64,000 nucleotides of DNA from Pseudomonas saudimassiliensis (GCF_000939975.1 NZ_LK391969.1:962693-1026692); one strand, 5' to 3'; shown: positions 8,633 to 19,040, counted from the first letter of the stretch. Translations and numbers: made by a program. The notes: generated by a model not told the origin, from the sequence alone.

Positions 8633-11026
8633 ATGTCGAACATGAGACGTTATGGATTACCTTGTGCAATCAGCCTGCTCACCTTCGCCCTGACTGGCTG
8701 TCTCAGCGGCTCGGGAGGCTCCAGCTCCCGCTCGGATGACGCGCCCGACCTGGAACTGCGACTGCTGTCGAGCGCTGCCGATCAGGTCAGTGGCGGCAGT
8801 GTGCTGGTGGCCCTGGCGGGGGATGCCGAGGTGATCGACGAGCAACTGGGTCAGCTGGAATTCTGGCTCAACGATCAGCAAGTGCAGCCGGCTCGCCAGA
8901 CGCGCCGCAATAACCAGGTGGAAATCCTGCTGGAGGACCTCGTTGAAGGGGACAACCAGCTGGAACTGCACCACGCCAAGCACGGGCCCTTGCACGAGCT
9001 GGACTTGGTCAACCATCCGATCACCGGCCCCCTCTTTTCCGGCCCACAACAGTACCCCTTTGTCTGCACCTCGGTGTCCGAGTTGGGCAAACAGCCGCTG
9101 GTGGATACCGACGGCGATACTGGTTTTCCGGTACTGGACGCCAATGGCAATCAGATCGGCTTGAGCAAGGACTGCTCGATCGAGCCGTTCGTGGTGTTCC
9201 TCTACCGTACCAACAGTGACAACCCCAGCTATCGGCCGCTGCCCACGGATGGTTCGCGCCCCGCCGACATGGCGACCACCACGCTGACCGATGGCCGCAC
9301 CGTAGACTTCATCGTGCGTCAGGAGCGCGGCACCATCAATCGCTTCCTGTACAGCTTCGCCACCCTCGCCACCCTGGGGGATGCCGCCGACGCTGCCGCG
9401 ACGGACAAGTGGAACGGCCGGCTGCTGTTTCACTTCGAAGGCGGCGTCGCCATCGGCCACACCCAGGGCCGGATCAGCGGGCGCGCGCTGGCGCCGGAGG
9501 TACTCAGCAAGGGGTACGCCGTCATCTACTCCACCGGCACCCGCACCAGCACCCACTACAACCTGCAGGTAGGGGGTGAGACCGCGCTGATGGTCAAGGA
9601 GCATTTCATCAAACGCTTTGGCACGCCGGATTACACCGTGGCCATCGGCGGCTCCGGCGGCGGCATCCAGCAATACGTCTATTCGCAGAACCATCCCGAC
9701 CTGCTGGACGCCGGGGTACCGCAGTACTCCTACCCCGACATGGTCACCCAGACCATCCACATCGGCGACTGCGAGCTGCTGGAATACTATATGGACGCCA
9801 CCGACCGCACCAATCCACTCTGGCGTACCACGGCCAACCGCAGCCTGCTGGTCGGGCTGAACGCGACCGATGCCTACCCGGACCCCTTTGCCGACGCCAA
9901 GACGATGCTGGGCTACAGCACCGCCCCGGGCATGACCGAGTGCATCCCGGCCTGGCGCGGCCTGACCCCGCTGGTCATGAACCCGCTCTACGGCCAGGCC
10001 GCCAACCAGCAGCTGATGCAACCGCCCGGCGTGATGGACTCGGTGCAATGGACCCACTATGACGATCTGCGCAATATCTATGGCGTTGATGAGAACGGCG
10101 ACCCCCGCACCCTGTTCGACAACGTGGGCGTGCAATACGGGCTCAAGGCGCTGACCGATGGTGATATCACGCCCGCGGAATTCCTCAAGCTCAACAGCCA
10201 GATCGGTGGCTGGAAGCATCCCAGTGAAATGGTGCAGGAGGGGTTTCCCTTCATCGGCACTGAAGCCGATGTATTGGCCGACCCGTCCCGGTTCGACCCC
10301 TGGAGCAGCAGGAACATGCGGTTGAGCCCCGATGGCAACAGTCCGGCGCCGCGGACCGAAGGCGACCTGCAGGCCATCAATGCCGCCTATGAGTCGGGCA
10401 TGGTATTCGATGGCCAGCTGAACATGCCGGTGATCGACTGGCGCCACTATCTGGAGGAAGTGTTGGATATGCACAACAGCCACCAGTCGTTCTCGGCCCG
10501 CCAGCGGATCCGCAACCGCATGGGCGATGCGGACCACCAGGTCATCTGGTTTACCGATACCCGGCCGACCGACGTGAGCGACCCCGACGAGCCGCGCCCG
10601 CGGGAAGACTTCGACCAGACCTGGATGGCGCTCGACGTGGTGCACGAATGGCTGATGAATATCCGGGCCAATCCCGACCAGGGCATCGCTGGCAACAAGC
10701 CCGCCGCCGCGGTGGACAGTTGTTTTGAAACCAACGGTGAATTGATCGCCGCGGGAGACGAAGTATGGGACGGCGTCCTGGACGATCGGCCTGCCGGGGC
10801 CTGCACCAGGCAATTCCCGACCTATACCACCTCGCGGATGGTGGCCGGTGGGCCGATCGAGGGGAGTATTTTCAAATGCGCCCTGAAGCCGGTCAGCACC
10901 GCCGTGAACGACGGCACCTATGGCAGCTGGAACCCCACCGGCGCCCAGTTGGCGGAGCTGAACGCAATCTTCCCGCAGGGCGTCTGTGATTACAGCCAAG
11001 CGGACCAGGGTCGGCCGCAGGAGTGA
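8633..11026 (+). CDS. DUF6351-type lipoprotein, putative alpha/beta hydrolase
   Basis: A 797-residue predicted lipoprotein. The signal peptide ends in LTFALTGC (lipobox Cys23) and is followed by a Ser/Gly linker. An N-terminal beta-rich part starts LRLLSSAADQVSGG. It fits my memory of the DUF6351 family, in which a leading phrase of this kind is typical, but I could not check that. A serine-hydrolase-like elbow GGSGGG lies at 339-344 (Ser341), followed by PDLLDAGVPQYSYPDM and an HIGDCELLEYY stretch. This arrangement resembles large secreted esterases or depolymerases, but no substrate can be assigned. It stands alone between the pseudopilin and argJ, followed by a perfect hairpin. Confidence 0.6.
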   Translation: MSNMRRYGLPCAISLLTFALTGCLSGSGGSSSRSDDAPDLELRLLSSAADQVSGGSVLVALAGDAEVIDEQLGQLEFWLNDQQVQPARQTRRNNQVEILLEDLVEGDNQLELHHAKHGPLHELDLVNHPITGPLFSGPQQYPFVCTSVSELGKQPLVDTDGDTGFPVLDANGNQIGLSKDCSIEPFVVFLYRTNSDNPSYRPLPTDGSRPADMATTTLTDGRTVDFIVRQERGTINRFLYSFATLATLGDAADAAATDKWNGRLLFHFEGGVAIGHTQGRISGRALAPEVLSKGYAVIYSTGTRTSTHYNLQVGGETALMVKEHFIKRFGTPDYTVAIGGSGGGIQQYVYSQNHPDLLDAGVPQYSYPDMVTQTIHIGDCELLEYYMDATDRTNPLWRTTANRSLLVGLNATDAYPDPFADAKTMLGYSTAPGMTECIPAWRGLTPLVMNPLYGQAANQQLMQPPGVMDSVQWTHYDDLRNIYGVDENGDPRTLFDNVGVQYGLKALTDGDITPAEFLKLNSQIGGWKHPSEMVQEGFPFIGTEADVLADPSRFDPWSSRNMRLSPDGNSPAPRTEGDLQAINAAYESGMVFDGQLNMPVIDWRHYLEEVLDMHNSHQSFSARQRIRNRMGDADHQVIWFTDTRPTDVSDPDEPRPREDFDQTWMALDVVHEWLMNIRANPDQGIAGNKPAAAVDSCFETNGELIAAGDEVWDGVLDDRPAGACTRQFPTYTTSRMVAGGPIEGSIFKCALKPVSTAVNDGTYGSWNPTGAQLAELNAIFPQGVCDYSQADQGRPQE

Positions 11027-11032
11027 GGCCGT

Positions 11033-11060
11033 GCCGGTACGCCTGGACAGGCGTACCGGC
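11033..11060. terminator. Perfect 12-bp hairpin between convergent genes
   Basis: Arms GCCGGTACGCCT (11033-11044) and AGGCGTACCGGC (11049-11060) around a GGAC loop, 6 nt after the DUF6351 gene stop and 8 nt before the argJ stop. Neither side has a U tract. It is probably a shared terminator or a 3'-end protecting stem. Confidence 0.65.
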
Positions 11061-11068
11061 CAACCGCA

Positions 11069-12286
11069 TCAGGTGCGGTATTCGGCGTTGATGCGCACGT
11101 ATTCGTGGGACAGGTCGGTGGTCCAGATGGTCTCGCTGACATCACCACGGCCCAGCTCGATGCGGATGGTGATCTCGGCCTGGGCCATCACCCATGCGCC
11201 CTGCTCCTCGGTGTACTCCGCAGCACGCCCGCCGTTGCGAGTGATGCAAACCTCGTCCAGATAGACATCGATAAGCTCGACATCCAGCTCCGGCACGCCA
11301 GCGTAACCCACCGCCGCCAGGATCCGCCCCCAGTTCGGGTCAGAGGCGAACAGCGCGGTCTTGATCAGCGGCGAATGGGCCACTGCGTAGGCGACATCCA
11401 GGCACTCGTTCCGGTTGCCACCGCCATTGACCTGCACGGTAACGAACTTGGTCGCGCCTTCACCGTCGCGCACGATGGCCTGGGCCAGCTCCAGCATGAC
11501 CGCATTGACCGCCTCGGCCAGCTGGGCATATTCAGCGCTCGCCGGGTCGCTGATCTCCGCCATCTGCGTCTGTCCGGTGGCGATCAGCAGGCAGGAATCG
11601 TTGGTGCTGGTGTCGCCGTCGATGGTGATACGGTTGAAGGACAGGTCAGCCGCCTGGCGCAGCATCTGCTGCAGCACCGGCTGCGCGACCTTGGCGTCCG
11701 TCGCCACGTAACCGAGCATGGTCGCCATGTTCGGTCGGATCATGCCGGCGCCCTTGGAGATGCCGGTGATGGTCACCGTCTGGCCGGCCAGGGTGATCTG
11801 CCGACTCGCGCCCTTGGGCAGCGTGTCGGTGGTCATGATGCCTTCAGCGGCTGCAGCCCAGTTGCCCTCGGCCAGGTTCTCCAGCGCCTGGGGCAGCACG
11901 GCGATGATCTTGTCCGCCGGCAGCAGTTCGCCGATCACACCGGTACTGAAGGGCAGCACCTGGCTTGGCTCAACCTTGGTGAGGTCAGCCAGCGCTTCGC
12001 AAGTCTTCAGCGCTGCGGCCATCCCCGGCTTACCGGTGCCGGCATTGGCATTGCCGGTATTGACCAGCAGGTAGCGCGGGGCATGCTGCAGATGCTGCTT
12101 GCATAGGGTCACCGGCGCGGCGCAGAAGGCATTGGTGGTAAACACCCCCGCCATGGCGGAACCGGCCGCCGCCTCCATGACCACGACATCTCGTCGTCCG
12201 GCCTTCTTGATCCCCGCGGAGGCAATACCCAGACGAAAGCCGGGAACAGGGTGCAGGGTCGGAAGCGGGCCGAGTCCAACGGGCAT
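11069..12286 (-). CDS. argJ: Bifunctional ornithine acetyltransferase / N-acetylglutamate synthase
   Basis: ArgJ transfers the acetyl group from N-acetylornithine to glutamate, recycling it in arginine synthesis. Some family members also make N-acetylglutamate from acetyl-CoA. It has 405 residues. The autoproteolysis site lies in [21 protein letters not shown], where Thr189 would become the N-terminal nucleophile of the beta chain (cut between Ala188 and Thr189). The C-terminus VRINAEYRT is typical. A GGAGAT ribosome binding site precedes ATG 12286. It follows secA on the same strand, the standard Pseudomonas order. Whether it is mono- or bifunctional cannot be read from the sequence. Confidence 0.95.
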   Translation of the reverse strand: MPVGLGPLPTLHPVPGFRLGIASAGIKKAGRRDVVVMEAAAGSAMAGVFTTNAFCAAPVTLCKQHLQHAPRYLLVNTGNANAGTGKPGMAAALKTCEALADLTKVEPSQVLPFSTGVIGELLPADKIIAVLPQALENLAEGNWAAAAEGIMTTDTLPKGASRQITLAGQTVTITGISKGAGMIRPNMATMLGYVATDAKVAQPVLQQMLRQAADLSFNRITIDGDTSTNDSCLLIATGQTQMAEISDPASAEYAQLAEAVNAVMLELAQAIVRDGEGATKFVTVQVNGGGNRNECLDVAYAVAHSPLIKTALFASDPNWGRILAAVGYAGVPELDVELIDVYLDEVCITRNGGRAAEYTEEQGAWVMAQAEITIRIELGRGDVSETIWTTDLSHEYVRINAEYRT

Positions 12287-12409
12287 GGTGCGATATCTCC
12301 AGTAAGGGCAAGCGGTGGGCTTGCGGTATAGGTATGTTAACGGCGAGCCATTATCAGGCGGGTGCGCCGCCGCGGGAACGCGCGGCGACGGTTGGGCGGA
12401 ACCAGCGGT

Positions 12410-15151
12410 TCAGCCGATCTTCCCGTGGCACTGCTTGTATTTCTTGCCCGAGCCACAGGGGCACGGATCATTGCGACCGACCTTGGGCCCGTCACGGGTA
12501 ACCGGTGTGCTGGGCGCCGGTGCGGCGGGCTCGCCGGCCTGCTCTTCAGGCTCCTCACCGACGCCGGGCAGCTCCTCGTGCTTGAACTGCATGCGCTGGG
12601 CCAGCTCCTCGGCCTGGCGACGCAGCCGGGCTTCTTCCTCGGCCGGATCTTCGCGGCGCACCTGCACGTGGCTCAGCACGCGGATGGTGTCGGTCTTGAT
12701 CGACTCAAGCATCTGCTCGAACAGGTTGAAGGCCTCGCGCTTGTATTCCTGCTTGGGGTTCTTCTGGGCATAGCCGCGCAGGTGGATACCCTGGCGCAGG
12801 TGGTCCATGGTCGCCAGGTGTTCCTTCCACAGATCGTCCAGCACGCGCAGCAGCATCTGCTTCTCGAAGGAGCGCAGCGCTTGCGCCCCGGTCAGGGCCT
12901 CTTTCTCGGCGTAGGCCTTGACCAGCTCATCCAGCACCCGCTGACGAACGCCCTCTTCGTGCAGGGTGTCGTCTTCATCCAGCCACTGCTGGATGGGCAG
13001 GTCCAGCGCCAGCTCGGCCCGTAGATGCTGTTCCAGGCCGGGAATATCCCACTGTTCCGGCACGCTCTGGGGCGGCATGTACTGGCTGATGGTGCTATTG
13101 ACCACGTCTTCGCGGATGGCCTTGATGGTGTCTTCCACCGAGTCGGCGGCGAGGATCTCGTTGCGCTGGGTGTAGATCACCTTGCGCTGCTCGTTGGCCA
13201 CGTCGTCGTATTCCAGCAACTGCTTGCGGATGTCGAAGTTGCGCCCTTCAACCTTGCGCTGGGCCTTCTCGATGGCGTTGGTCACCATGCGGTGTTCGAT
13301 GGCCTCGCCTTTCTCCATCCCCAGCGCCTTCATGAAATTCTTCACCCGATCGGAGGCAAAGATCCGCATGAGATTGTCTTCCAGCGACAGGTAGAAGCGG
13401 CTGGAGCCCGGATCACCCTGGCGGCCGGAGCGACCGCGCAGCTGGTTGTCGATCCGCCGGGATTCGTGGCGTTCACAGGCGATGATGTGCAGACCGCCGG
13501 CGTCCAGCACTTGTTGGTGGCGCTCCTGCCATTCGGCCTTGATCTGGTCGATCTGCTCGGGGGTGGGGTTTTCCAGGCTGGCGATTTCCGCTTCCCAGCT
13601 GCCGCCGAGGATGATGTCGGTACCACGGCCCGCCATGTTGGTGGCGATGGTCACCGCACCCGGGCGACCGGCCTGGGCAATGATCTCGGCTTCCTTCTCG
13701 TGGTACTTGGCGTTCAATACCTGGTGGGCGATGCCTTCCTTGTGCAGCAGTTGCGAGACCACTTCGGAGGACTCGATCGATGCGGTACCGACCAGCACCG
13801 GACGACCGCTTTCCATGCAGCCCTTGATGTCGGCCGCGATGGCAGCGAATTTCTCGCCAATGGTCAGGTAGACCAGGTCGTTGTAATCCTTGCGGATCAT
13901 CGGCTTGTTGGTCGGGATCACCACCACGTCGAGGTTGTAGATCTGGCGGAACTCGAAGGCTTCGGTATCGGCAGTACCGGTCATGCCGGCCAGCCTGTTG
14001 TACAACCGGAAGTAGTTCTGGAAGGTGGTCGAAGCCAGGGTCTGGCTTTCGGCCTGGATGTTCAGTCCTTCCTTGGCCTCGATCGCCTGGTGCAGGCCTT
14101 CGGACAGGCGCCGGCCGGGCATGGTCCGGCCAGTGTGCTCGTCAACCAGCAGCACCTGCCCGTCCTTGACGATGTACTCGATGTCCCGGTGGAACAGGGT
14201 GTGGGCGCGCAGCGCGGAGTGCACGTGGTGCAGCAGGTTGAGGTTCTGCGCCTGGTACAGGCTGTCCCCTTCAGGCAGCAGGCCCTCCTGGGTCAGCAGC
14301 TCCTCGACGTACTGGTGGCCTTCCTCGTTGAGCTCGACCTGACGGGACTTCTCATCGATGAAGAAATGGCCGTCAACGCCCTCTTCGCCTTCTTCCGCCT
14401 TGACGCCGCGCTTGAGCAGCGGGATCAGCTTGTTGATGGCGGTGTAGAGCTTGGAACTGTCCTGCGCCGGACCGGAAATGATCAGCGGGGTACGCGCTTC
14501 GTCGATCAGGATGGAGTCCACCTCGTCGACAATGGCGAAGTTCAGCTCACGCTGGAACTTGTCCTCCAGGCGGAACGCCATGTTGTCGCGCAGGTAGTCG
14601 AAACCGAATTCGTTGTTGGTACCGTAGGTGATGTCGCAACGGTAGGCGGCGCGCTTCTCTTCCGGGTCCTGGAAGGGCACCACCACGCCTACGCTGAGGC
14701 CGAGAAATTCGTGCAGCGGACGCATCAGGTTGGCATCGCGGCGGGCCAGGTAGTCGTTCACCGTGACCACATGCACGCCCTTGCCGGACAGCGCATTGAG
14801 ATAGGCCGGCAGGGTGGAGACCAGCGTCTTGCCCTCACCGGTCTTCATCTCGGCGATCTTGCCTTCATGCAGCACCAGGCCGCCAATGAGCTGCACATCG
14901 AAGTGCCGCATGCCCATCACCCGCTTGCTCGCTTCGCGAACCAGGGCAAAGGCTTCGGGGAGTATGGAGTCGAGACTTTCGCCGTTGCCTACCCGCGCCT
15001 TGTATTCAACCGTCTTGGCCTTGAGCTCGTCATCGCTGAGACGGTTCAGGCCTTCTTCGAGGGCATTGATCGCATGAACGGTCTTCAACATGCGCTTCAA
15101 CTCACGCTCGTTCTTGCTTCCAAACATCTTCTTCAATAAAGGCGCAAACAT
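12410..15151 (-). CDS. secA: Protein translocase ATPase subunit SecA
   Basis: Motor ATPase that pushes unfolded preproteins through SecYEG. From ATG 15151 ([19 protein letters not shown]) it has 913 residues. The longer frame to 15205 adds 18 unrelated residues. Seen: Walker [10 protein letters not shown] (102-110), [19 protein letters not shown], the helicase motif GRAGRGTD-type region ([14 protein letters not shown]), and the C-terminal zinc-binding tail [14 protein letters not shown] that contacts SecB and phospholipid. No SecM-like leader gene precedes it; an M23 peptidase lies upstream instead. argJ follows about 120 nt downstream. Confidence 0.98.
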   Translation of the reverse strand: MFAPLLKKMFGSKNERELKRMLKTVHAINALEEGLNRLSDDELKAKTVEYKARVGNGESLDSILPEAFALVREASKRVMGMRHFDVQLIGGLVLHEGKIAEMKTGEGKTLVSTLPAYLNALSGKGVHVVTVNDYLARRDANLMRPLHEFLGLSVGVVVPFQDPEEKRAAYRCDITYGTNNEFGFDYLRDNMAFRLEDKFQRELNFAIVDEVDSILIDEARTPLIISGPAQDSSKLYTAINKLIPLLKRGVKAEEGEEGVDGHFFIDEKSRQVELNEEGHQYVEELLTQEGLLPEGDSLYQAQNLNLLHHVHSALRAHTLFHRDIEYIVKDGQVLLVDEHTGRTMPGRRLSEGLHQAIEAKEGLNIQAESQTLASTTFQNYFRLYNRLAGMTGTADTEAFEFRQIYNLDVVVIPTNKPMIRKDYNDLVYLTIGEKFAAIAADIKGCMESGRPVLVGTASIESSEVVSQLLHKEGIAHQVLNAKYHEKEAEIIAQAGRPGAVTIATNMAGRGTDIILGGSWEAEIASLENPTPEQIDQIKAEWQERHQQVLDAGGLHIIACERHESRRIDNQLRGRSGRQGDPGSSRFYLSLEDNLMRIFASDRVKNFMKALGMEKGEAIEHRMVTNAIEKAQRKVEGRNFDIRKQLLEYDDVANEQRKVIYTQRNEILAADSVEDTIKAIREDVVNSTISQYMPPQSVPEQWDIPGLEQHLRAELALDLPIQQWLDEDDTLHEEGVRQRVLDELVKAYAEKEALTGAQALRSFEKQMLLRVLDDLWKEHLATMDHLRQGIHLRGYAQKNPKQEYKREAFNLFEQMLESIKTDTIRVLSHVQVRREDPAEEEARLRRQAEELAQRMQFKHEELPGVGEEPEEQAGEPAAPAPSTPVTRDGPKVGRNDPCPCGSGKKYKQCHGKIG

Positions 15152-15337
15152 AATCGACTTCGATATCCCTGTGATGATGGCAAGGCTGGCCCGTGCACAG
15201 GCCATTCACCGAAAAAAACCATTCTACTCTGAAAGTCTCGGCACAATAAACCGCCGTCACGGCAGAAGGGGCTTGGTGGAGCGGAGGGGGGACTGGCCCC
15301 GCCCGGAGAGGACGGACGGGGCGGTAAGGACAAACGA

Positions 15338-16267
15338 CTATTTCAGCGCGAGAAAGCGAGCCGGATTGATCGCCATGCCGTTCTGATAGACCTCGAGGTG
15401 CAGGTGCGGGCCGGTGGAGCGCCCGGTAGAGCCCACGGTGGCAATCTGCTGACCTTTCTTGACCAATGCACCCTTCTCGACCAGCAGGTCCTGGGCGTGG
15501 GCGTAGCGGGTCTTGTAGCCGCCGGCATGGCTGATCTCAACCATGTTGCCGTAAGCGCCGCGGCGGCCGGAAAAGGTCACGACGCCGGCCCCCAAGGCGT
15601 AGATCTCGGTACCGCGCGGCGCGGCGAAATCCAGCCCCGAGTGCGTCGCGGTGCGCCGGGTGATCGGGTCGGTGCGCCGGCCGAAGCCGGAGGAAATATA
15701 GCCCGTCTGGACCGGGAGGAAGTCGAGCATGGCATTGGCGTCGTTCTGTCGGTTGAGCAGCAGCTCTTCCAGCAAACGCAGCTGCTGGGTACGGTTGTCG
15801 ATGCGGGCGGACAGGCGATCGAGGACGGTCTGGATATCCGCGCCTGCATAGTCGTCACTATGGCTCGGCAGCTCCGGACCACCCATGCCGGGATCGGTAT
15901 TGAAGTCGAATTCGCCGTCGGACAGGTCCGCCAGCTCGGTAAGCCGCTCGCTCAGGGCGTCCAGGCGCGACAGTCGAGTCTGCAGCCGGCTCAACTGCTG
16001 GGTCATGTGCTCCAGTTGAACCTGGGACTCTTCCTTTATATAGTCGGTTTCGAGCTCGTATCCTTCGATCGACTGGGCCCAGATCTGCTCGTAATCCAGC
16101 GCTGTGCGGGAGGTCTCGGGCGCACTGGCGCCGCTCATTTGCCAGGTGACCAGCGCAGCGGCGATGGGCATGGCGATAATGGCCAGAATCCCGGAAATAA
16201 CCCAGGGAGAGCCGAGCGTCAGCGCCTTGGTAGCACCCTGGCGCCCGGTTAGAATGATGATGTTCAC
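15338..16267 (-). CDS. Membrane-anchored M23 (LytM) peptidase
   Basis: Predicted inner-membrane protein with a periplasmic LytM domain, 309 residues from GTG 16267 (GGGGA ribosome binding site 8 nt upstream); a TTG at 16282 is a weaker alternative. One transmembrane helix lies near residues 21-44 (GILAIIAMPIAAALV). A heptad-like coiled coil covers roughly 65-115. The M23 domain carries the zinc motif HSGLD and the HLHLEV motif after STGP. Both metal-binding motifs are intact, so it may be a true endopeptidase rather than an EnvC-type activator. It lies between secA and lpxC, as in other Pseudomonas. Its substrate is not known from the sequence. Confidence 0.88.
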   Translation of the reverse strand: MNIIILTGRQGATKALTLGSPWVISGILAIIAMPIAAALVTWQMSGASAPETSRTALDYEQIWAQSIEGYELETDYIKEESQVQLEHMTQQLSRLQTRLSRLDALSERLTELADLSDGEFDFNTDPGMGGPELPSHSDDYAGADIQTVLDRLSARIDNRTQQLRLLEELLLNRQNDANAMLDFLPVQTGYISSGFGRRTDPITRRTATHSGLDFAAPRGTEIYALGAGVVTFSGRRGAYGNMVEISHAGGYKTRYAHAQDLLVEKGALVKKGQQIATVGSTGRSTGPHLHLEVYQNGMAINPARFLALK

Positions 16268-16338
16268 GATGTAGTTCCCCAAACCTGTCCTGCGGTTCTG
16301 TTACGATGACCGCTGTTTCAGCCACTCCGGACGACTGT

Positions 16339-16800
16339 ATGTCTTTTCATCCACTGGATGCCCGTCGCCCGGGCGACCTGCTAAGAACCCACTCTACCCT
16401 GAAGGGCCTTTTCAACCAGGCTCGGGCGGTGGAACGACTGCAGATCCTGCTCGAATCCGTACTCGAACCCGCCGCCAGAGAACACTGCCGCGCCGCCTCC
16501 TATCGGGAGGGAGTTCTTCGCTTGCTGGTATCCGACAGTCAGTGGGCAACCCGGATCCGTTATCAGCAGCGACGCCTCATTCGACAGCTACAGACTTACG
16601 CGGAGTTCGCAACCTTAACGAAAATACACTGCAAGGTACAACCGCCTTTGGTCAAAAAAGCACCACCAGTTCGCAAAATGAGACGATCGGCAGTGGCAGC
16701 GGAGAGTTTAAGCGAGACCGCAGGCCATATCAGCGACCCGAATCTGCGCTCGGCACTGGAACGATTGGCCCGTCATCACCGGGGCGAATCGGACACATAA
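16339..16800 (+). CDS. dciA: DUF721 / DciA-family helicase-loader candidate
   Basis: 153 residues from ATG 16339 (MSFHPLDARRPGDLL). The N-terminal DUF721 domain includes LKGLFNQARAVERLQILLESVLEPAAREHC and SQWATRIRYQQRRLIRQL, the KH-like module of DciA. The C-terminal part is basic and probably disordered (KKAPPVRKMRRS). DciA loads the replicative helicase DnaB in bacteria lacking DnaC/DnaI. This role is established for P. aeruginosa DciA and inferred here. It is convergent with lpxC; the lpxC terminator overlaps its stop codon. Confidence 0.82.
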   Translation: MSFHPLDARRPGDLLRTHSTLKGLFNQARAVERLQILLESVLEPAAREHCRAASYREGVLRLLVSDSQWATRIRYQQRRLIRQLQTYAEFATLTKIHCKVQPPLVKKAPPVRKMRRSAVAAESLSETAGHISDPNLRSALERLARHHRGESDT

Positions 16801-16824
16801 AAAAACGGCCACCGAGGTGGCCGT
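16798..16824 (-). terminator. Terminator of the lpxC/division cluster
   Basis: Hairpin arms ACGGCCAC (16805-16812) and GTGGCCGT (16817-16824), followed on the minus strand by a run of T (complement of 16799-16805). It lies 19 nt past the lpxC stop. The T run overlaps the TAA of dciA on the other strand. Confidence 0.85.
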
Positions 16825-16843
16825 CAAACGAAACGAGGAAATG

Positions 16844-17755
16844 TCAGACCGCAGCGGCCGGGCGCATGAAGGAGATGGGCGCGGTTCCGGCATCCTCAAA
16901 GGTGACAATTTCCCAGGCGTCAGCATTGGCCAGCAGCGCACGCAACAGCTTGTTGTTGAGCGCATGCCCCGACTTGTAGCCGCGGAATTCGCCCACCAGG
17001 CTCTTGCCCAGCAGATACAGATCGCCAATGGCGTCGAGAATCTTGTGCTTGACGAACTCGTCCTCGTACCGCAGGCCGTCTTCGTTGAGCACCCGATATT
17101 CGTCCACCACGATCGCGTTATCCACGCTGCCACCCAGTGCCAGGTTCTGCGAACGCAGGTACTCGATGTCCCGCATGAAGCCGAAGGTACGGGCGCGGCT
17201 GACTTCCTTGACGAAGGAGGTACTGGAGAAATCCACGCTGGCGAACTGGCTCCGACCCCGGAAGACCGGATGATCGAAGTCGATGCCAAACGACACCTTG
17301 AAGCCCTCGAAGGGGACAAAGGTCGCCGTTTTGCCGTCTTCTTCAACGGTGATTTCACGTTTGATGCGAATGAACTGTTTGGGCGCATCCTGTTCTTCGA
17401 TGCCCGCTGACTGAATCAGGAACACGAAGGGACCGGCGCTGCCATCCATGATCGGCACCTCGGGGGCGCTGAGCTCCACTACGGCGTTGTCGATACCCAG
17501 ACCCGCCATGGCAGATAGCAAATGCTCGACAGTATCCACCTTGACACCATCCTTGATCAGGGTAGTGGACATGGTGGTTTCGCCCACGAATAACGCACTC
17601 GCCGGGACCTCGGCCACAGGGTCGAGATCGGTCCGGCGAAACACGATGCCGGCATCCACCGGCGCCGGTTTCAGCGTGAGGTAAACCTTCTCACCCGAAT
17701 GCAGGCCAACACCGGTGGCCCGGATGATGTTTTTCAGTGTGCGTTGTCTGATCAT
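16844..17755 (-). CDS. lpxC: UDP-3-O-acyl-N-acetylglucosamine deacetylase
   Basis: Zinc enzyme for the committed step of lipid A synthesis. It has 303 residues. The metal ligands fall at the family positions: His78 (VEHLL), His237 and Asp241 (HKILDAIGD). His264 of SGHALNN is the usual catalytic histidine. It is the last gene of the division/cell-wall cluster, 112 nt after ftsZ, and is followed by a strong terminator. In enterobacteria LpxC turnover by FtsH uses a C-terminal degron; the end here (SFMRPAAAV) is hydrophobic, but its role is untested. Confidence 0.98.
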   Translation of the reverse strand: MIRQRTLKNIIRATGVGLHSGEKVYLTLKPAPVDAGIVFRRTDLDPVAEVPASALFVGETTMSTTLIKDGVKVDTVEHLLSAMAGLGIDNAVVELSAPEVPIMDGSAGPFVFLIQSAGIEEQDAPKQFIRIKREITVEEDGKTATFVPFEGFKVSFGIDFDHPVFRGRSQFASVDFSSTSFVKEVSRARTFGFMRDIEYLRSQNLALGGSVDNAIVVDEYRVLNEDGLRYEDEFVKHKILDAIGDLYLLGKSLVGEFRGYKSGHALNNKLLRALLANADAWEIVTFEDAGTAPISFMRPAAAV

Positions 17756-17867
17756 GCTTGAACTGGCTTCCGCTCTAGTTGCGAATAATTTTCAACAAGT
17801 GGCGCACATAGTAGCAAAATCCGCCCTTGATGAACACCAATCAGCCCTATCCGTGTGATTGACTAAA

Positions 17868-19040
17868 TCAATCCGCCTGCCGCCGCAGGAACGCCGGAAT
17901 GTCCAGATAATCCAGATCTTCCGCAGGTGCGGTCAGGCGCTGCGCCGCCGCGCTGCCGCCCGCGTTGGAGTTGCGCATCACGGTCGGGCGGTCCAGATCG
18001 CGGTAATTCGGCGTGGCCGCATCCGACTGACGGGTAGTCGCCTGAGCAGGGGTATTGTCCACCACCTTGACCGGCTTTTCCATCCGCGCACCCAGACCGG
18101 TGGCGACCACGGTGACCCGCAGCTCGTCGCGCAGTTCGGGATCGATCACGGTACCTACGACTACGGTAGCGGTTTCCGAGGCGAACTCTTCCACGGTGTT
18201 ACCCACTTCGGAGAACTCACCCAGGGACAGGTCCGGGCCAGCGGTGATGTTGACCAGGATGCCGCGGGCACCCATCAGGTTGACGTCTTCCAGCAGCGGG
18301 CTGCGGATGGCCGCTTCGGCTGCTTCACGGGCACGGTTCGGGCCGCTGGCGTGGCCAGTACCCATCATCGCCATACCCATTTCGCTCATCACGGTTTTGA
18401 CGTCGGCAAAGTCGACGTTGATCATGCCGGGACGGATGATCAGGTCGGCAATGCCCTGTACCGCGCCCAGCAGTACGTCGTTGGCCTTGCTGAAGGCGGA
18501 CAGCAGGCTGGCGTCCTTGCCCAATACGGTCAGCAGTTTCTCGTTGGGAATGGTGATCAGCGAGTCAACGTGCTGGCCCAGCTCCCGGATACCTTCTTCG
18601 GCGATCTGCATGCGCTTGCGGCCTTCGAAGGGGAACGGCTTGGTTACCACGGCCACGGTCAGGATGCCCATCTCCCGGGCCACTTCGGCGACGATCGGGG
18701 CGGCACCGGTACCGGTACCACCGCCCATGCCGGCGGTAATGAAGACCATGTCGGCGCCCTGCAGCACCTCGGCGATGCGCTCGCGGTCTTCCAGGGCGGC
18801 CTCACGGCCGATCAGCGGGTTGGCCCCGGCGCCCAGGCCCTTGGTGACGGCCGAGCCCAGTTGCAGCACGGTGCGGGCGGTCATGTTCTTCAGTGCCTGG
18901 GCATCGGTGTTGGCGCAGATGAAGTCCACACCTTCAACATTGTTGACCACCATGTGCTGCAGGGCGTTGCCACCGCCACCGCCGACACCGACGACCTTGA
19001 TCACTGCGTTCTGCGGGAGGTTATCAATCAATTCAAACAT
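17868..19040 (-). CDS. ftsZ: Cell division protein FtsZ
   Basis: Tubulin-like GTPase that forms the Z-ring. It has 390 residues. Seen: the N-terminal GVGGGGGNA glycine loop, the tubulin signature GMGGGTGTGA (104-113), and NVDFADVKTVM. A variable linker of about 60 residues leads to the conserved C-terminal peptide DYLDIPAFLRRQAD that binds FtsA and ZipA. An AGGAGA ribosome binding site precedes the ATG. The gap of 99 nt to ftsA could hold extra ftsZ promoters, but I did not find a clear one. Confidence 0.99.
   Translation of the reverse strand: MFELIDNLPQNAVIKVVGVGGGGGNALQHMVVNNVEGVDFICANTDAQALKNMTARTVLQLGSAVTKGLGAGANPLIGREAALEDRERIAEVLQGADMVFITAGMGGGTGTGAAPIVAEVAREMGILTVAVVTKPFPFEGRKRMQIAEEGIRELGQHVDSLITIPNEKLLTVLGKDASLLSAFSKANDVLLGAVQGIADLIIRPGMINVDFADVKTVMSEMGMAMMGTGHASGPNRAREAAEAAIRSPLLEDVNLMGARGILVNITAGPDLSLGEFSEVGNTVEEFASETATVVVGTVIDPELRDELRVTVVATGLGARMEKPVKVVDNTPAQATTRQSDAATPNYRDLDRPTVMRNSNAGGSAAAQRLTAPAEDLDYLDIPAFLRRQAD

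Noticed and set aside
8413-8739. Small plus-strand frame overlapping the start of the DUF6351 gene
   Set aside because: It is in a different frame from the lipoprotein signal peptide, has no ribosome binding site and low-complexity composition.
8657-10999. 780-codon open frame antisense to the DUF6351 gene
   Set aside because: The sense frame has a signal peptide, lipobox and ribosome binding site; the antisense frame has none and shows the composition of a shadow frame.
13025-15139. 704-codon open frame antisense to secA
   Set aside because: It mirrors secA exactly, has no ribosome binding site or recognisable domain, and is rich in His/Gln/Val as expected from a shadow of GC-rich coding DNA.
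15152-15337. Possible secM-like leader peptide upstream of secA
   Set aside because: No short frame with an arrest-like sequence or signal peptide is visible; a TAGAAT at 15222-15227 lacks a good -35.
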